From Mactra quadrangularis (Eukaryota > Mollusca > Bivalvia > Venerida > Mactridae): a stretch of DNA of 64,000 nucleotides. This document shows, piece after piece, positions 11,901 through 26,900 of this stretch. Every line of letters begins with the position of its first letter. The first letter of the stretch is position 1. The notes under the pieces are model-generated. The model saw nothing but the letters and a program-made list of their open reading frames with translations. It had not been told where the DNA came from and did not search any database. A program made the position numbers and the translations under genes. The DNA lies in NCBI GenBank assembly GCA_025267735.1, contig CM046304.1, positions 16,554,001-16,618,000 on the forward strand. Reading direction: 5' to 3'.

Positions 11901-14900
11901 TTGATATTTCATTAACATGAAAATAATATACTTAGTTCTTGATTTTATAGTTTCAAATTGCCTAGAAAAAGGAAAAACATAGTTGCAAATGGCGCAAAAA
12001 GGCGAAATTATTTGTCAATGCATGCCTCTGCATACCACTGCTGCAAACATACATTTTCAAGGTTATTGATAGAAAAGCAAGGTTTTTTTAGTGAAATTCA
12101 AGGAATCTTTTCAGCATTTTTCAAGGTAACCCTAAATTCAAGGACTTTTCAAGCCAGAACTTGTTTTCAAGGACTTTCAAGGCTCTGTATGAACAATGAA
12201 AGGACTATATCAGATGGATAAAATTTTCAATATCTAAAATCAGTATTAGTGCTTCAAGTCAATCAATAGTACCGAGACAACTGCAACCGTTAAAATTGAA
12301 AATCGTAAAATCCCAGCATGCATTTGTATCAAACATAACCATTCCTAACCATCAAATATTTTCTTCCTATTTTATATACATTGTATACAAGGTGTAACGT
12401 TAAAGACTTACACTTTTATTGGCTATAGCTCCACTACCTCGTATGTTACCACTGCCGGATGGACCTTTGTATTTTCTAAGTGGAGCACTTCCAATTCTTG
12501 TTGCTGAACCACCAGCATAGGGTTGACCTGTAATTATAAAACCATGTATCAATGTAAAATATGAATAGGAACTGAAGCACTGTCTAAAGAAGAATTTATC
12601 CGTTTGAAAACATTTTTTAAGGAAGTTGAAATACAAAGCAATAAGTTTATACTTTATCTAGCTGTATATCTTTCATGTTTCTATTGATTTAACAGTATTT
12701 AGTATGACAGGAAAGTTCCGCTATTAAGACCACTTTTGTTATTTCAAAATCACGCGATTTTTGACAATTATTAAGACCCAAATGTCTAAATTGTGAAGAA
12801 AAAGGTCCCTACAATAAGACCATTTCACTATGACCATTGATTTTGCTGGTCTTAATAGCAGAACTTTACTGTACATGTAAATGCCATTTTATATTACAAT
12901 TAAATTAAAAACACAATCATTTCTACTTACAGCGATGTAAAACATGTCTTTTCTTTGGTTAACATAGAAGTTACTTTTAAATTCTTGAAAACTGAAACTT
13001 TGGACAAGTTATTTTCTTGTGTCCAAATTTTCAGTTTTCAGACATAGAAGTGCTACAACCAAGTGTAACAGGTCAATTTTGTCTCAATGGCAAGTTTTCC
13101 ACTATGTACTAAACTAAAATATCCCATTACTTTTTTATGCCCATCTTCTCCCTTCCTAAAGTTGTTTTTAGCATGATTTTTTTTGTATATCTAGACCAAA
13201 CTTTCCCTCAAAGGCCAATTTTTACACTTTCAATAAAACAGTTGTTGTACAATGTTATTTGGTACCCAAAATGGACCAAAGAAAAACAGGAAAAGCTACA
13301 TACCAACCAACCAATGGAAAAGCTGACTTCCATAAACCCCCCAAATTATTTTTTTGGGGGAAGGGGAGGGGGGTATAACTAATGAACTTTAAAAATAATT
13401 ACCTGGTACAGGATCTGGTCTAGTTGATTGAACTCTAGATTGTCTATTTACGCTACTATTATCATTACCATAAGCAAATGGTCTTGGTTGACCTGTATGT
13501 GGATGAGTACCTTGAGATGGGCTAGAACCATGGGGATGTTTCTGTGCACTCAATGATGGTGGTGACTGCTTTTCTCTGTAAACAACATGACAATAATAAT
13601 ATAAACATTTTAAAAGTTAACAAGAGCTCCGCTGGGCGGGGCATTATACGCCCGTGTGCAGTCCATGCTGTGTTCTATCTCATATGAAGTCCCTGTGACC
13701 TTGACCAATGACCCTGGGATCTCAGAATAGGTCCCATCCTTAACTGGAGGGCTATCCAAAGCAAAGATTTTGAGAACCTAGGTACAGCCATGGTTGAGTT
13801 ATCACCGACACAAAGTTTTCCCATACAAACTTCCAGTGATCTTGACCCTGGGGCCTCAGAACCAAAAGTTCTCGCCCTTGACCCAAAGAGTATTGATACA
13901 TAAAATTTGGTGATCTTAGGTAAAGTTGGTTGTTGGACAAGGTTTTTCCTCATGATTTTTCTTGTGACTTTGACCTTTAACCCAGGGACCTAAAACCAAA
14001 GGGGCATATGCTAGACATTAAGGCTCCCCTTAAATAAAATTTGGAAAACCTACAATGTAGGTACAATCATTATTGAGTTACTGTCCCGAAAATGTTTCAA
14101 TATGAATTAAGTCCCTGTGACCTTGACTTTTGACCCTGGGGTCTCCAAATCAAAAGAGAACATCCAATACCAAAGAGCTATCAACACATTACATATTAAG
14201 TTATTGTCTGGACAAGGATTGTCCACATGATGCCCCTGTGACCTCAATCTTTGACCCAGTTTTGACCCAAAACCAATTGGGAACATCCTTGACACATGGG
14301 CTACCCTCACATAAAATTTGGTGAACTAAATTCATGTTACTTATTAAATATAGCATTATTTCCATGGTTTGCCATTTTGACTTTGTTAACATATTGATTG
14401 AACATTTGAAGTCACTGCTTGGTAATTTGATATCTTCTGGATGATGGTTTAAACTTGACCTAGGGGCCCCAAAACCAATAGGGAACATTCTTGACACATG
14501 GGCTACTCTCACATGAATTTGGTGAACTTAGGTGCAGTCATTGTTGATTTACTACACGGACAATGTTTTTCAATATGATGCCCCTGTGACCTTGACCTTT
14601 GACCCAGGGGCCCCAAAACCAATAGGACATAACCATGACACATGGGCTACTCTCACATAAAATTTAGTGAACCTAGGTACATTGGTTGTTCAGTTATTGT
14701 CTGGACAAAAGTTTCATTGTTTGCCATTTTGACTTTATTAACATATTGATAGAACATTTGAAGTCACTGCTTGGTAATTTCATATCTTCTGGTTAAAGGT
14801 TTAAACTTGACCCTGTTTCCCAAAAACTGATAAGGCACATCCTTGACACATGGGCTACTCTCACATGAAATTTGGTGAACCTAGGTACAGTCATTGTTGA

Positions 14901-17900
14901 GTAATTACCCGGACAATGTTTTTCAATATGATGCCCCTGTGACCTTGACCTTGGACCCAGGGGCCCCAAAACCAATAGAGCATAACCTTGACACTTCCGC
15001 TACTCTCATGTAAAATTTAGTGAACCTAGGTACATTGGTTGTTCAGTTATTGTCTGGACAAGGTTTTTCCATATGATGCCTCTGTGACCTTGACCTTTGG
15101 GTCTGGGGCCCCAAAACCTATTGGGAACATCCTTGACACAAGGGCTACATTCACATAAAATTTTGTGAACCTAGGTACAGTCGTTGATGAGTAATTGTCC
15201 AAACAATGTTTTTCAATATGATGCCCCTGTGACCTTGACCTTTGACCCAGGAGCCCCAAAACCAATAGGGCATATCCTTGACACAAGGGCTACCCTGACA
15301 TAGAATTTGATGAACCTAGGTACATTGGTGGTTCAGTAATTGTCTGGACAAGTGTTTCATTGTTTGCCATTTTGACTTTATTAACATATTGATAGAACAT
15401 TTGAAGTCACTGCTTGGTAATTTGATATCTTCTGGTTGAAGGTTTAAACTTGACCCTGTTTCCCAAAAACTGATAAGACACATCCTTGACACATGGGCTA
15501 CTCTCACATGAAATTTGGTGAACTCAGGTGCAGTCATTGTTGATTTACTACACGGACAATGTTTTTCAATATGATGCCCCTGTGACCTTGACCTTTGACC
15601 CAGGGGCCCCAAAACCAATAGAGCATAACCTTGACACTTCCGCTACTCTCACGTAAAATTTAGTGAACCTAGGTACATTGGTTGTTCAGTTATTGTCTGG
15701 ACAAGGTTTTTCCATATGATGCCTCTGTGACCTTGACCTTTGGGTCTGGGGCCCCAAAACCTATTGGGAACATCCTTGACACAAGGGCTACATTCACATA
15801 AAATTTTGTGAACCTAGGTACAGTCGTTGGTGAGTAATTGTCCAAACAAGGTTTTTCAATATGATGCCCCTGTGACCTTGACCTTTGACCCAGGAGCCCC
15901 AAAACCAATAGGGCATAACCTTTACCCAAGGGCTACTCTCACATAAAATTTGGAGAACCTAGGTACATTGGTGGTTCAGTTATTGTCTGGACAAAGGTTT
16001 CATTGTTTGCCATTTTGACTTTATAAACATATTGATAGAACATTTGAAGTCACAGCTTGGTAATTTGATATCTTCTGGTTTTAGATTTAAATTTAACCCT
16101 GTTTTCCCAAAACTGGTAAGGTACATCCTTGACACATGGGCTACTCTCACATGAAATTTGGTGAACCTAGGTACAGTCATTAGTGAGTTATTACCCGGAC
16201 AATGTTTTTCAATATGATGCCACTGTGACCTTGACCTTTGACCCAGGGGCCCCAAAATCAATAGTGCATATCCTTGACACATGGGCTACTCTCACATGAA
16301 ATTTGGTGAACCTAGGTACATTGGTGCTTCATTTATTGTCCGGACAAAGTTTTTCCATATAATGCCCCTGTGACCTTGACCTTTGAACCTGGGGCCCCAT
16401 AAACCTATATGGCGCATCTTTGACACATGGGCTACTCTTACATAAAATTTGGTGAACCTAGGTACAGGCGTTGTTGAGTTATGGTCCGGACAAGGTTTTT
16501 CAATTTGATGTCCCTGTGACCTTGACCTTTGATCCAGGGGCCCCAAAACCGATTGGGAACATCCTTGACACATGGGCTTCTCTCACATAAAATTTGGTGA
16601 TCCTAGGTAGATTGGTTGTTAAGTTATTGTCAGGACAAGTTTTTTCCCCCATATGATGCCACTGTGACCTTGACCTTTGACGCAGGGGCCCCAAAACCGA
16701 TAGGGAACATCTTTGACACATGGGCTACTCTTACATTAAATTTGGTGAACTTAGGTACATTGGTGGTTCAGATATTGTCCGGACAAGTTTTACCTATTTT
16801 AAGTCCCAGTGACCTTGACCTTTAACCCTGGGGTCTCAAAATCAATAGGGAACCTCCTCCACCCAAGGGCTATCAACACATAAAATTTGAGGAACCTAGG
16901 TTCATCCTTTCTTGAGTTATCATCCGGACAAGCAATTGTCCACGGACGGACAGACGGACAGACGGACAGACGGACAGACGGACAGACGGACAACAGCATA
17001 ACATAATACGACCGTTTTTTCAAAACGGGCGTATAAAAACAGTTTGGTTTAAAGACAGCTTCCATATGCATGTTTAGTTGACTTTACTATTTTGCACAAT
17101 TATTTTAAACCTCTGATCATTGAAATCACTCTCACAAAGTTACACCTGGGTTGAGTGGAACAACTGTATGTTAATTTCTTAGTCAAGGAAATAAGCAGTT
17201 GCTCTAGTAGGCTCAAACCCATGACCATTGATTTTGATTCCTTGACAATCCTACCACTGGAACACTGGTTTCTTCAGGTGGTTTTATATTGGCTCCACTT
17301 TTTTGGCCTTTTATGGTTGTACTGTCAAGGGGCAACAAACAGCAGCAACCCTAACAATAAATATGTGATAAATGCACAAGTGAAAGTTGGCAATTTAGGA
17401 TTTTAGCAAATTTTCACCAATGGTAATATCAGGGGTTTAATTTCTCAAAATGTTGACTTCAACACAGACTATATGCATGTTATAATGTCATTATCTAACT
17501 TAAAGATATAAAATAAAAGAGCATACAAAATCTAACTCAAAGATAAGAAATGAAAGAAAAGAGCATATAATATGATATATTATCATAATTACCTTCTAAG
17601 ATAAACAGGTTCTGGCTTTGGTTCATTTAGATTTACATTCATCTCAGTTAAAACAGCATCTTGGGTAGTAACAGGGTTTCCAGTTTCTAGTACTATATAA
17701 AATATACAAAAAAGTTGCAATGAAATATATAGCTAAAAATACTCAAATAATTGCATTGAAATATATAGCTGAAAATACTCAAATAATTGCATTGAAATAT
17801 ATAGCTAAAAATACCCAAATAATTGCATTGAAATAAACAGCCAAACACTGTAAAATAGATGCTTTCTGGAACAAATTTGAGAGTTTTACCCACACTAAAG

Positions 17901-20900
17901 AGATAGTTAATTATTCTTACTAAATTGTGCGATAAAGTACATATTCTATAAGTAAATAATGATACTGATATGATTTAAGCCTCATTTTTTTATTTGAGTA
18001 TCAATGCCATTGTAACACATTGTATTGGATATATCATGGTGGTCAGTCAAACTACTCGCCATTCCTGGAAAGGCTAAATTATATTTAGTTGATAACCAGT
18101 TACAAGACAAATACCTCCATTGATGGACACTTGCCATACTTGATTTAGATATACTTGATAAGAGGAAGAATGGCTGTTATTTCACAACCAAGCTCCATGA
18201 AGGTATGCCCCGTCTGGATTTTGAACCTACAACCCCTCTATCAGCGTGCTATATCGACTGAGCTAGCACAAAATCAACTATACCTGGTTGTTCTATAGGT
18301 GAACCACTTGTACTTAATTCTTCATATGGATTCTTTGTAAATCTATGAGCAGCAGTCATCCATGCTATAGCCTGGAAAAAATTTAAACAAATACTGAAAT
18401 GAAATATTTTACATTAAAATTAATGCGCTAATAAATATTCTCTAAACAGGTTTGTGACTTAAAGTCCCATTATCAAAAGTAACACTGTTTTTGACTGCAA
18501 AGTAAAAGGACATTTATCTATTTCAAACACCTCTATTGAACAAGAATTTTTTAATTAAATGCAAATAGAGCTCAAATATGTTTGTTATTTTAGAATGAAA
18601 CAGAAAGTAGAATTTTGTTGTCAATACTTAAAACAATATCTTTTATCACAGCATGTTTTAGATGAAGTCTATTATAGAAAAAACTTTTTCAAAATTACAG
18701 ATGTAAGGTCTAAATCTATTGTGGATTAGGTATACTGAACACTAGCGTATAAATGATAATAGTGTGCTCTTATAAAAGTATCCCACTTTTTTAAGAAATG
18801 GACACTTAGTCAAACTCAAATTTAGAAAGTAGAATGGTTTGATAAGTTTATTGTGTACATGTTACATTTTGATAACTTCATTGTTGTAAAATAGTTTCAA
18901 GTCCACTGCAGATGAATATATCTTCATATAGTGGCTTTAATCCATGTATTGTAACTAACTGATAATAGGCTTTGAAATTAGACAAATTTCAGAAGTTGAC
19001 TGAACAAAATCTGTGAGCCCGAATCAAATTTCTTAGGTCCCAAGTAATTTTTTTTTTAACGGGTTTTAACACCATGTCAACACAATTTAGGTCATTTTAT
19101 GACGTCCAGCGCACCTAACCTAGCTTTCCTTGACCCTTGTCTATAACCAGTCCTCACCTTCCCTTCCACAAGGCCGGAAACTTCTCCATTTTATCTAATC
19201 ATTGGAGGAAAATTGACATTATTGTCAAACTTTCATGGAAGGGTATAACCTCCCCGGGTGGGATTCAAACCCCTAACCCCTTCGGGACACGAGATTCCAA
19301 ATCCCGTCGCGCTACCAACTGTGCTATCGCTATAAAGTACTTGTAAGCAGACTAAATACCAAAATTTTATATTTGTAACAACATAAAAACCTACCTGTCC
19401 ATTAGGTTTACATAATATTGTGGTACATTCAGGACCGGTTCCCCACTTCTGTTGTTCTTTCCAAACAAAATCTTTAGGTGGTTGATGTTCAATGGGGTCC
19501 TGGGAACCAGACCATACAGTAATGGTAGATTCAGCATTAAACTTGGTACGTGGTGGGAACCGGAATACAGCCACTGGATGTCCCCCAACATTCTGTTGTA
19601 TCATGTAGCCACCAAACTCCACCTCCTGTAGTAGAGAGTTCATTTACACATTAATAGAAAGTTTAACAAATCATCAAAAGTTTTGAGACAAAAGAAATTT
19701 ACAACAATTCTTGAATTTTGATGATTATTTTTCAAGAATCATTATTTTGTCATAAATTTAAGTTTAGTATATCAGATTCAGCATCTGACATCCTAAAGCC
19801 TCCCAAACCATGTTTATGTAAATTATTTCCCATAACATGGCTTTTATGCTATTTTTGAAGTCTCAGTTATAATTATAATGATAATCAAAAAAAGCAAAAC
19901 CAAAAAGCATTAATTTTCAAAATAAACAGATATCAAATTTTAAACAAAAGCTACATATATATTAAGTGGGCCTAATAAGTAAAAATGTCTCCAAACTTGA
20001 TGGGTACAAAGTCACCGTACAATATATTTACAATGAAATCATGACACCTCAGACGCTTAATAAAAATTCTAATGTTATAAGTCTGTAAATTTTTCCCAGG
20101 ACTATATTTCATTCAAGTGCCACATTCAATAAAGATCTATAAGATCAAAATGTTCCAAATCTATATGTCTTAGACCTGCCCTTGACGTCTTTGAAATAAG
20201 TAACAATAATGCCTAAGATCAATATTATATATGGCACCTGATGTCTAAAATGACCCCAAGTTTTTGTTTTTGTTGGGTTTAACACCTTAGCAACACATTG
20301 TATAGGTCATATAACGGAGGTCAGTCAACCTACTCACTCCTCCTGGAAAGGCTAAATCTCTGGATTTGACTGTTAACCAACTACTAAGCACATACTTTCG
20401 TCAGTGACTGACAACTGCCCTACATAATTAAAAATCATTGGTTGGAGATAGAATGGCCGTAGAAATAACTTCATGACCAAACTCCACAAAAGTATGCCCT
20501 ACCGGGAATCAAACTCATGAAAAATCATTGGTAGGAGACAGAATGGCAGTAGAAATAATAAAATCTGACATAATTGTATGGACTTCATATCATTGAATAT
20601 TTTTAGAATAAAATGCCTATTACAAGACCAGCCAAGTTTCAAACAAGCCAAAACTTACTGTTTACTTAACTTTAAACTATACTTTCAATTTTTAATGATT
20701 TTTCTGATCCAACAAATGAAATTTATATTGAACAGAATAAATTGATTTTCCAGAAAATTTATTAGAAATAACGGTGTTATGTAAATATAGGAAAGCTGTC
20801 AGGTATTGTTGATTATAATTTAATTAGTTACCCTATTGAACACTAATATAGGTTTCTATTTAGCTTTGACTTTTTGGCATGAACCATGACTAAAGTATTA

Positions 20901-23900
20901 AAACATTGAAAGTTGAAAATATCAAAGTGCTGAAAGCACTGAAAGAAAAATATATAATGACAGGTCTGTTACACATTTTTGAAAAAAATTTTATATTAAG
21001 CAAACATAACAGCCGGTAGCATGTTCAATTACACTAATCGTTACAGAACGTTACGTAACGATACATTCGGAACTCCTCAGCCATTCGCTGCGAATAATCT
21101 CGAACACATTCAGACGCTATTTTGAAACTACCCGTGTTGAAGTAAACAAATATATGATCGTTTAGGCAATGAGTGATGTTTCGTTTTTAGTCCGTTAATT
21201 TTGAAACATCACTCATTGACTTAACTATCGCATATTTGTTTAATAGATTAAATTATTCGCAGCGAATGGCCGAAGAGTTCCGAATGTATTGTTACGTAAC
21301 GTTCTGTAACGTTTAGTGTAATTGAACACGCTACTGTTATATGCTTGAGGACAAATGATCACATTTATTAAATATATACAACACCCCTGTTCTTATGACA
21401 ATTCTTTTTGGTTATGCTTCAATTCTAATCCTTATAAAATGACACACTTTTGGATATATACAGCATTGTTTATAAATTGTTTCATAGAATTCAAATAGTG
21501 ATCTAAACAGAGCAATAAAACAAATTGAATTATACATTTTTTATAACAGTGAATGCAACAGACACACTGTTATATTACTTGGCAAAATATTTCTTTATTT
21601 TCTCCTAATATTTGGGGTGTTTCCGAACTAGAACCATGTGGGTCAGTTTAGCTAAAATATATTAGTGTTAAAATATGCATTTACTGCTGAGAAGATACTA
21701 GAGCTTGTTATTGTGCAACATTAGTATAATTCTATTAAAAAGATATCCTAACTGCCTTAGAATGTTGAAAAGACAAGAAGCGACCAATGAAAATGTTTTA
21801 TTTCAGCAAGTACAACATATAACAAATCTAAAAATAGCTGAGTGATTCCCTCAGTATCCTACTTTTGTTTTCAACAATGTGTATGCCACATGTTTTAATT
21901 CGTTCAGTTGAATGTTATAAGTGACAAATGTTATTAATAAGTGATTTCTTACGTTCTTAATACTGTTTTAAAGACTTAACTGTAATGTGTCTATAAATTT
22001 GGCACAGTCATTTGCCTGTATATCCCTTTAATGTTAAAGCAGAACTCTAAAATCTGCATACAGTCAGATATCGATACAACGACATCGTTTGTTTCCAAGA
22101 AAGGTGTCGTTATAACGCATATGTCAGTGTAATGAATACTTCCGACCATGTACATGTTGGTATTGGTTCCCATAAAATATGTCAGTATAATGAGAATGTC
22201 GTTGTAACGGATGTCGTTGTATCGAGATCTGACTGTATAGTATCTGATAGGACATTAAATGAATCCAATTATCTAGTCTAATATAGTCATCCACATATTT
22301 TTAAGTTTAACAACAGCCATTTCATCCCTTTGAATATGAATTTTTACAAGCAATGATTGTCACAGACCTGCCAAAAAATTTTTTCAATCAGTGCTTTCAG
22401 CACTTTGATTACCCTTGTACAATGAAGTGATATATTGTGGGTTTAGCGCGAAACAGTTGTAACTCACTCTTTTCTTATATTGAGTTACAACTGTTTAGCA
22501 CTAAACCCGCAATATATGTTATACTAACAAGCTAAATAACTAACTCTAAATTAAGTATATAGAATATAATAGTAAACAAATTGAAAAGAAGATGTCATAC
22601 AAAAAAATTTGGGGCGTCTAAAAATGTAAGCCAATTCTTAACTGGTATTCAAAATGTGAAAAAGCAATAAAATTTAATCACATACTGCAAACAGTATCAC
22701 TTGGGCGTAAGCAAAAATATTGATAACAGACCATTCAAAATAATAATAATATAACTAAATTATCTTACCTGTTTTCCTTCGTTGAATAGTCGTATAAACT
22801 TTCCATCTTGATTGACTTCTAGAATTTTGATGTCACCAACAGCACTGCCAGCAAAACCCATTGCATTAATATATTGTATTATACAAACAGTAAATCAACA
22901 ATAAAAAAACAAGATCACTAACTTAAAGTTCCGATAAATCTAATTATACACATGTAAATCAATACATTAACTTTAAAGTTACAATATATTGATTTGGTAT
23001 TTTCCTTTCAAATCCAGTGATACGATACAATACAATATCAACTCTAAGCGGAAATGTTTGTTTTTTCTCTAAATAGTTTTTTTAGTCATTAAAGACACTT
23101 AGTAGAACACTGCAACATAATTTACATATTATAATATATTATATCAAATGTTGAAATTATTCGATAATTCACTAATTAGATTTAGTTCTTTCATATTAAT
23201 TTTAATAATTTGAGGGTTGCCTGCAAGACTGTAGTAAGTGCATTGCGTTAAAGAGCGAGTTACTACAGTCTTGTGGACAACCCTCGTTATGTATTGATGG
23301 GCTAGCACAAAATTTAAAGTCTTACTCTTAATTACTTGTAAATAAACTATAAATGGAAACTCAAATTAATGTGAGAAAAGTGCAATTTTTCAGAGATCCT
23401 AATGGATTATCAGCTGAATATAAGAAGGATTCCAATCCCAAGTTTTTAGGATCCAATGAATCCTGGGACACAGTCGAACCCCTATGTACATGTAGATTTA
23501 ATCAAGTTAAAATTGTGACAATTTCCAAACTGATTATAAGTAAATAATGTTTAACTTCAATTTTGTTTAGATTTAACTAATAAAACTACTCAAGTATTAA
23601 AATGAGTGTGCCATGTATACTTATTTCAGATAACACACGACTGACATTCATATTTCAGATAACAATTTACAATAGTCAATTTAACTTCAAATGCGACCAA
23701 ACGTAATGTAAAGAATAAATTAAAATATTTGATAAAGAAAGAAAACATTTCTGTTTTCAAAGCTTTAAAATGATTGTTCAAATTACGAACCCTAGATTTT
23801 ATTGGATTTGTTTGTGTTTATTTATACTTAATGCAAAGAATGGCTATACAGATTTCTTGTTTAATTTCAAACAAAAAATCCAATCATAAAACCCAAGTGA

Positions 23901-26900
23901 TCTTAATCATACATAGATAAGAACAAGTAAAAAAGTGCTCATAAGTTAAACTACAACATGTCTATCCAAAATATATTTTTTACTCCGATAAGTCAAAAAA
24001 TTTCACTTAAAATAACTTTCAAATATGAATTTTTGCATAAAATAACTTTCAAATATAAATTTTTCACTTAAAATAACTTTCAAATATGAATATTCACTTA
24101 TAATAACTTTCAAATATGAATGTTTCACTTAAACAACTTTCAAATATGAATTTTCACTTCAAATAACTTTCATATTATATCCATGCATCCACGATTGATT
24201 TAATAATATGAATATATTTCAACATTTAAAATATGATATATTATAATACCCACAATTATTACAATGGAAATTTTGAAGAATTTTTTATAAAGATATCATA
24301 TACACATCTGGAGGGATTTACAATCCATGCCACTTGTATAGTATTAAATTTTCATATAATATGATCAATATTAAGAAGTTTAAACTAAAATAAAAACTCT
24401 GCACATAATCTTCGACTAATCTATACAACTAAATACCCTAAACAATAAAGTTAACATAGGTCTATTGAGTTTACATTGATTAATGTCAAATTTATAATTT
24501 GTAAATGTTAGGCCTGTATAATCCATGATCAAAATAATCTTATAATCTACTCTAAGTATTGATCCAATTCCATTATATACAACTGTATGTATGGTATATT
24601 AGTTTTGTGTACAAAGGGAGACAACCCAAATAAGTTTATTTGAGGTTTCGTATTCAAAGGGAGAGAATTCAATAAATTTATAGAATTTTATGTACAAAGG
24701 GAGACAACCTCAAAAAGTTTATCCATATTTATATACAAAGGGAGAAAACCCTTACAAAGTTAATAGACATTTGGGGCACGTTCCGCAAGGATATCGCTAG
24801 CTAGCGATTCGTCCTCTGGTACCTTTCTTGCACCAAAAGTATTTACCATGTGACACCAAATCGAGGGTACCAGGGGACGAATCGCTAGCTAGCGATTTCC
24901 TTGCAGAACGTGCCCTTTATGTTTAAACTTTATAGAATGTTTATGCTCAAAGGGAGTTAATAAAACTTCTATGTTCAAAACGAGAAATTCAAATAAAGTT
25001 CATAAAATCAAAGAACATCTATGTTGTAAGGTTGACAACCTGACATAACTTATGATTTGTTTTAAATTCAAAGGGAGAAAACCTGTCCTTATTTAAAGAA
25101 TTTGTATGTTCAAAGGGAGACAACCTTACAAAGGTTACACTTTTTTGTTAAAAAGGACTGAACTCAATAAAGTTTATAGTAAAATAAATGTTATCTTAGG
25201 ATTAAAAGGTCTAGCTACTTGACCAAGGCTTCGACTCAAACATATAGAGAAAAAAAATAATGGAGCACTTACATTGAAATCATAATAAAGTGTCACAAAA
25301 TATAATACAAGTGTAGTCCAAGACGAACAAGCTCGACCATTTTGGAAGCTCATATAAACAAAAGTAATAACTTAATTTCTTCAAATAGTTAAGCTTTTAA
25401 CCAAAATATAATAGCAACATAATGGAGAGAATAGACTAATGGGACAATATTACATTGTACTAAGTGCAAAGCACATAGGGACAAAATGACAGTAGCTCAC
25501 CAAAAGTGGAAGAAAATTTTCAACTCAAGCACAATACAAAGAGGTGTAAACTCATTAGCAAAAGCAACAAAATGAACCAAATAGTGGAGAGGTATAAAAT
25601 AGGCAGCCAGCACATTCCCAGTCTAATACACTTTATACAAATATATACATGTAGTTCGTTTTTTCTCAACTGTCAAAACATGAATAATTTCACAGTGAGT
25701 GCATTTGTTAAAATTATTGTCTTAATACATCCACAAGTTTCTGAAAGTGTGTATTATGATCGAGTACAGCTGCATATGCCGTATGATATGTTTCAGTCAA
25801 TATATTTTTGATAACAATTAGGCCACCAGTACAAAAACAATGCATTCAGTCACCGTGACATTATTCAAGCTTTGACAGTTGAGAAAAAACGGTATCAGGT
25901 ATATTACTCCAAAAATGGTAGTTCAATGAATGGCCAGTTTCTCCATTATAAAATTAATTATTCTATTTCGTAAATTTGGGATTGACATTTATGGACATTC
26001 TATTTCTTTTGACAGCCTATATTTGGGTTCAGGCAACTTGTTACTGCTAGTTAACATTTGGTTTGGACAAGTAAAATATATAGCTGGTCATCCTACAGGG
26101 CAACATACTTTAAACATTTATGTTGAGTATTGAAATTTATACATGCACTTTTCAAAATGTCACCTTTTGCCATAAAATATGATAGAGAAAACTGGACACT
26201 AATTGTTCCAGGTAAAAAACAGGCCATTCTCAGAGTAATACATCAAATATGTAGGTAAAGTGTTTTTGACTCGGGACAATGCTGGTTGCCTACAGGTATA
26301 AATCTTGTACTCAAGGGTTCACATCAATATGTGTACAATATTAACACAAACCTTGTCCATATCTCTAACTTGCTGTAATTCATTATTGAGACTAGATCAA
26401 TTAAGGACACATAAAAATATCAACTATATTTTAAGGTGAATGCAACAATGCTCCATCTTATATTTTGCTAAATTATCCAGACTGCTTTAAAAATATACAC
26501 AATAATTATGTTCCTTGGTCTCTTGAAACAAGTCGCTCTTTGCATAACTATGAGATAGGTCTGTGTGTTTTAAATGTTTCAGACTACTTTTTTTGAACAT
26601 ATTAATCTGGTCACAACCTTTCATTTTAAGATGTATACACTTGAATTAATTTAAAAATGTACAAAAGTTATTTCTTGAAAAAAAATCAAGTAAGAGCAGT
26701 GTTAAATTTATCAGACAATATTTTACCAAGTTTTTTACCAGGACTATCTACAGTCAAAGTCACAGACCATCCAAACAGCAAAAACCAAAGAGGGAGATGT
26801 TTTAGATTTTTAAACTTTTGTTATAAAAAGAACACCATAAACAAATAAGGTCAATAAGAACCTAAAGACTTTCTGCCTTGGAATGGACAGTGGCAAAATA

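Noticed and set aside
11958..12221. Plus-strand 87-codon gene
   Set aside because: Repeated TTCAAGG words, no recognisable domain, and it lies inside a minus-strand intron.
13675..17071. A series of minus-strand open frames with similar peptides
   Set aside because: They are translations of the 147-bp tandem unit in different frames; the similarity is repeat identity, not a protein family.
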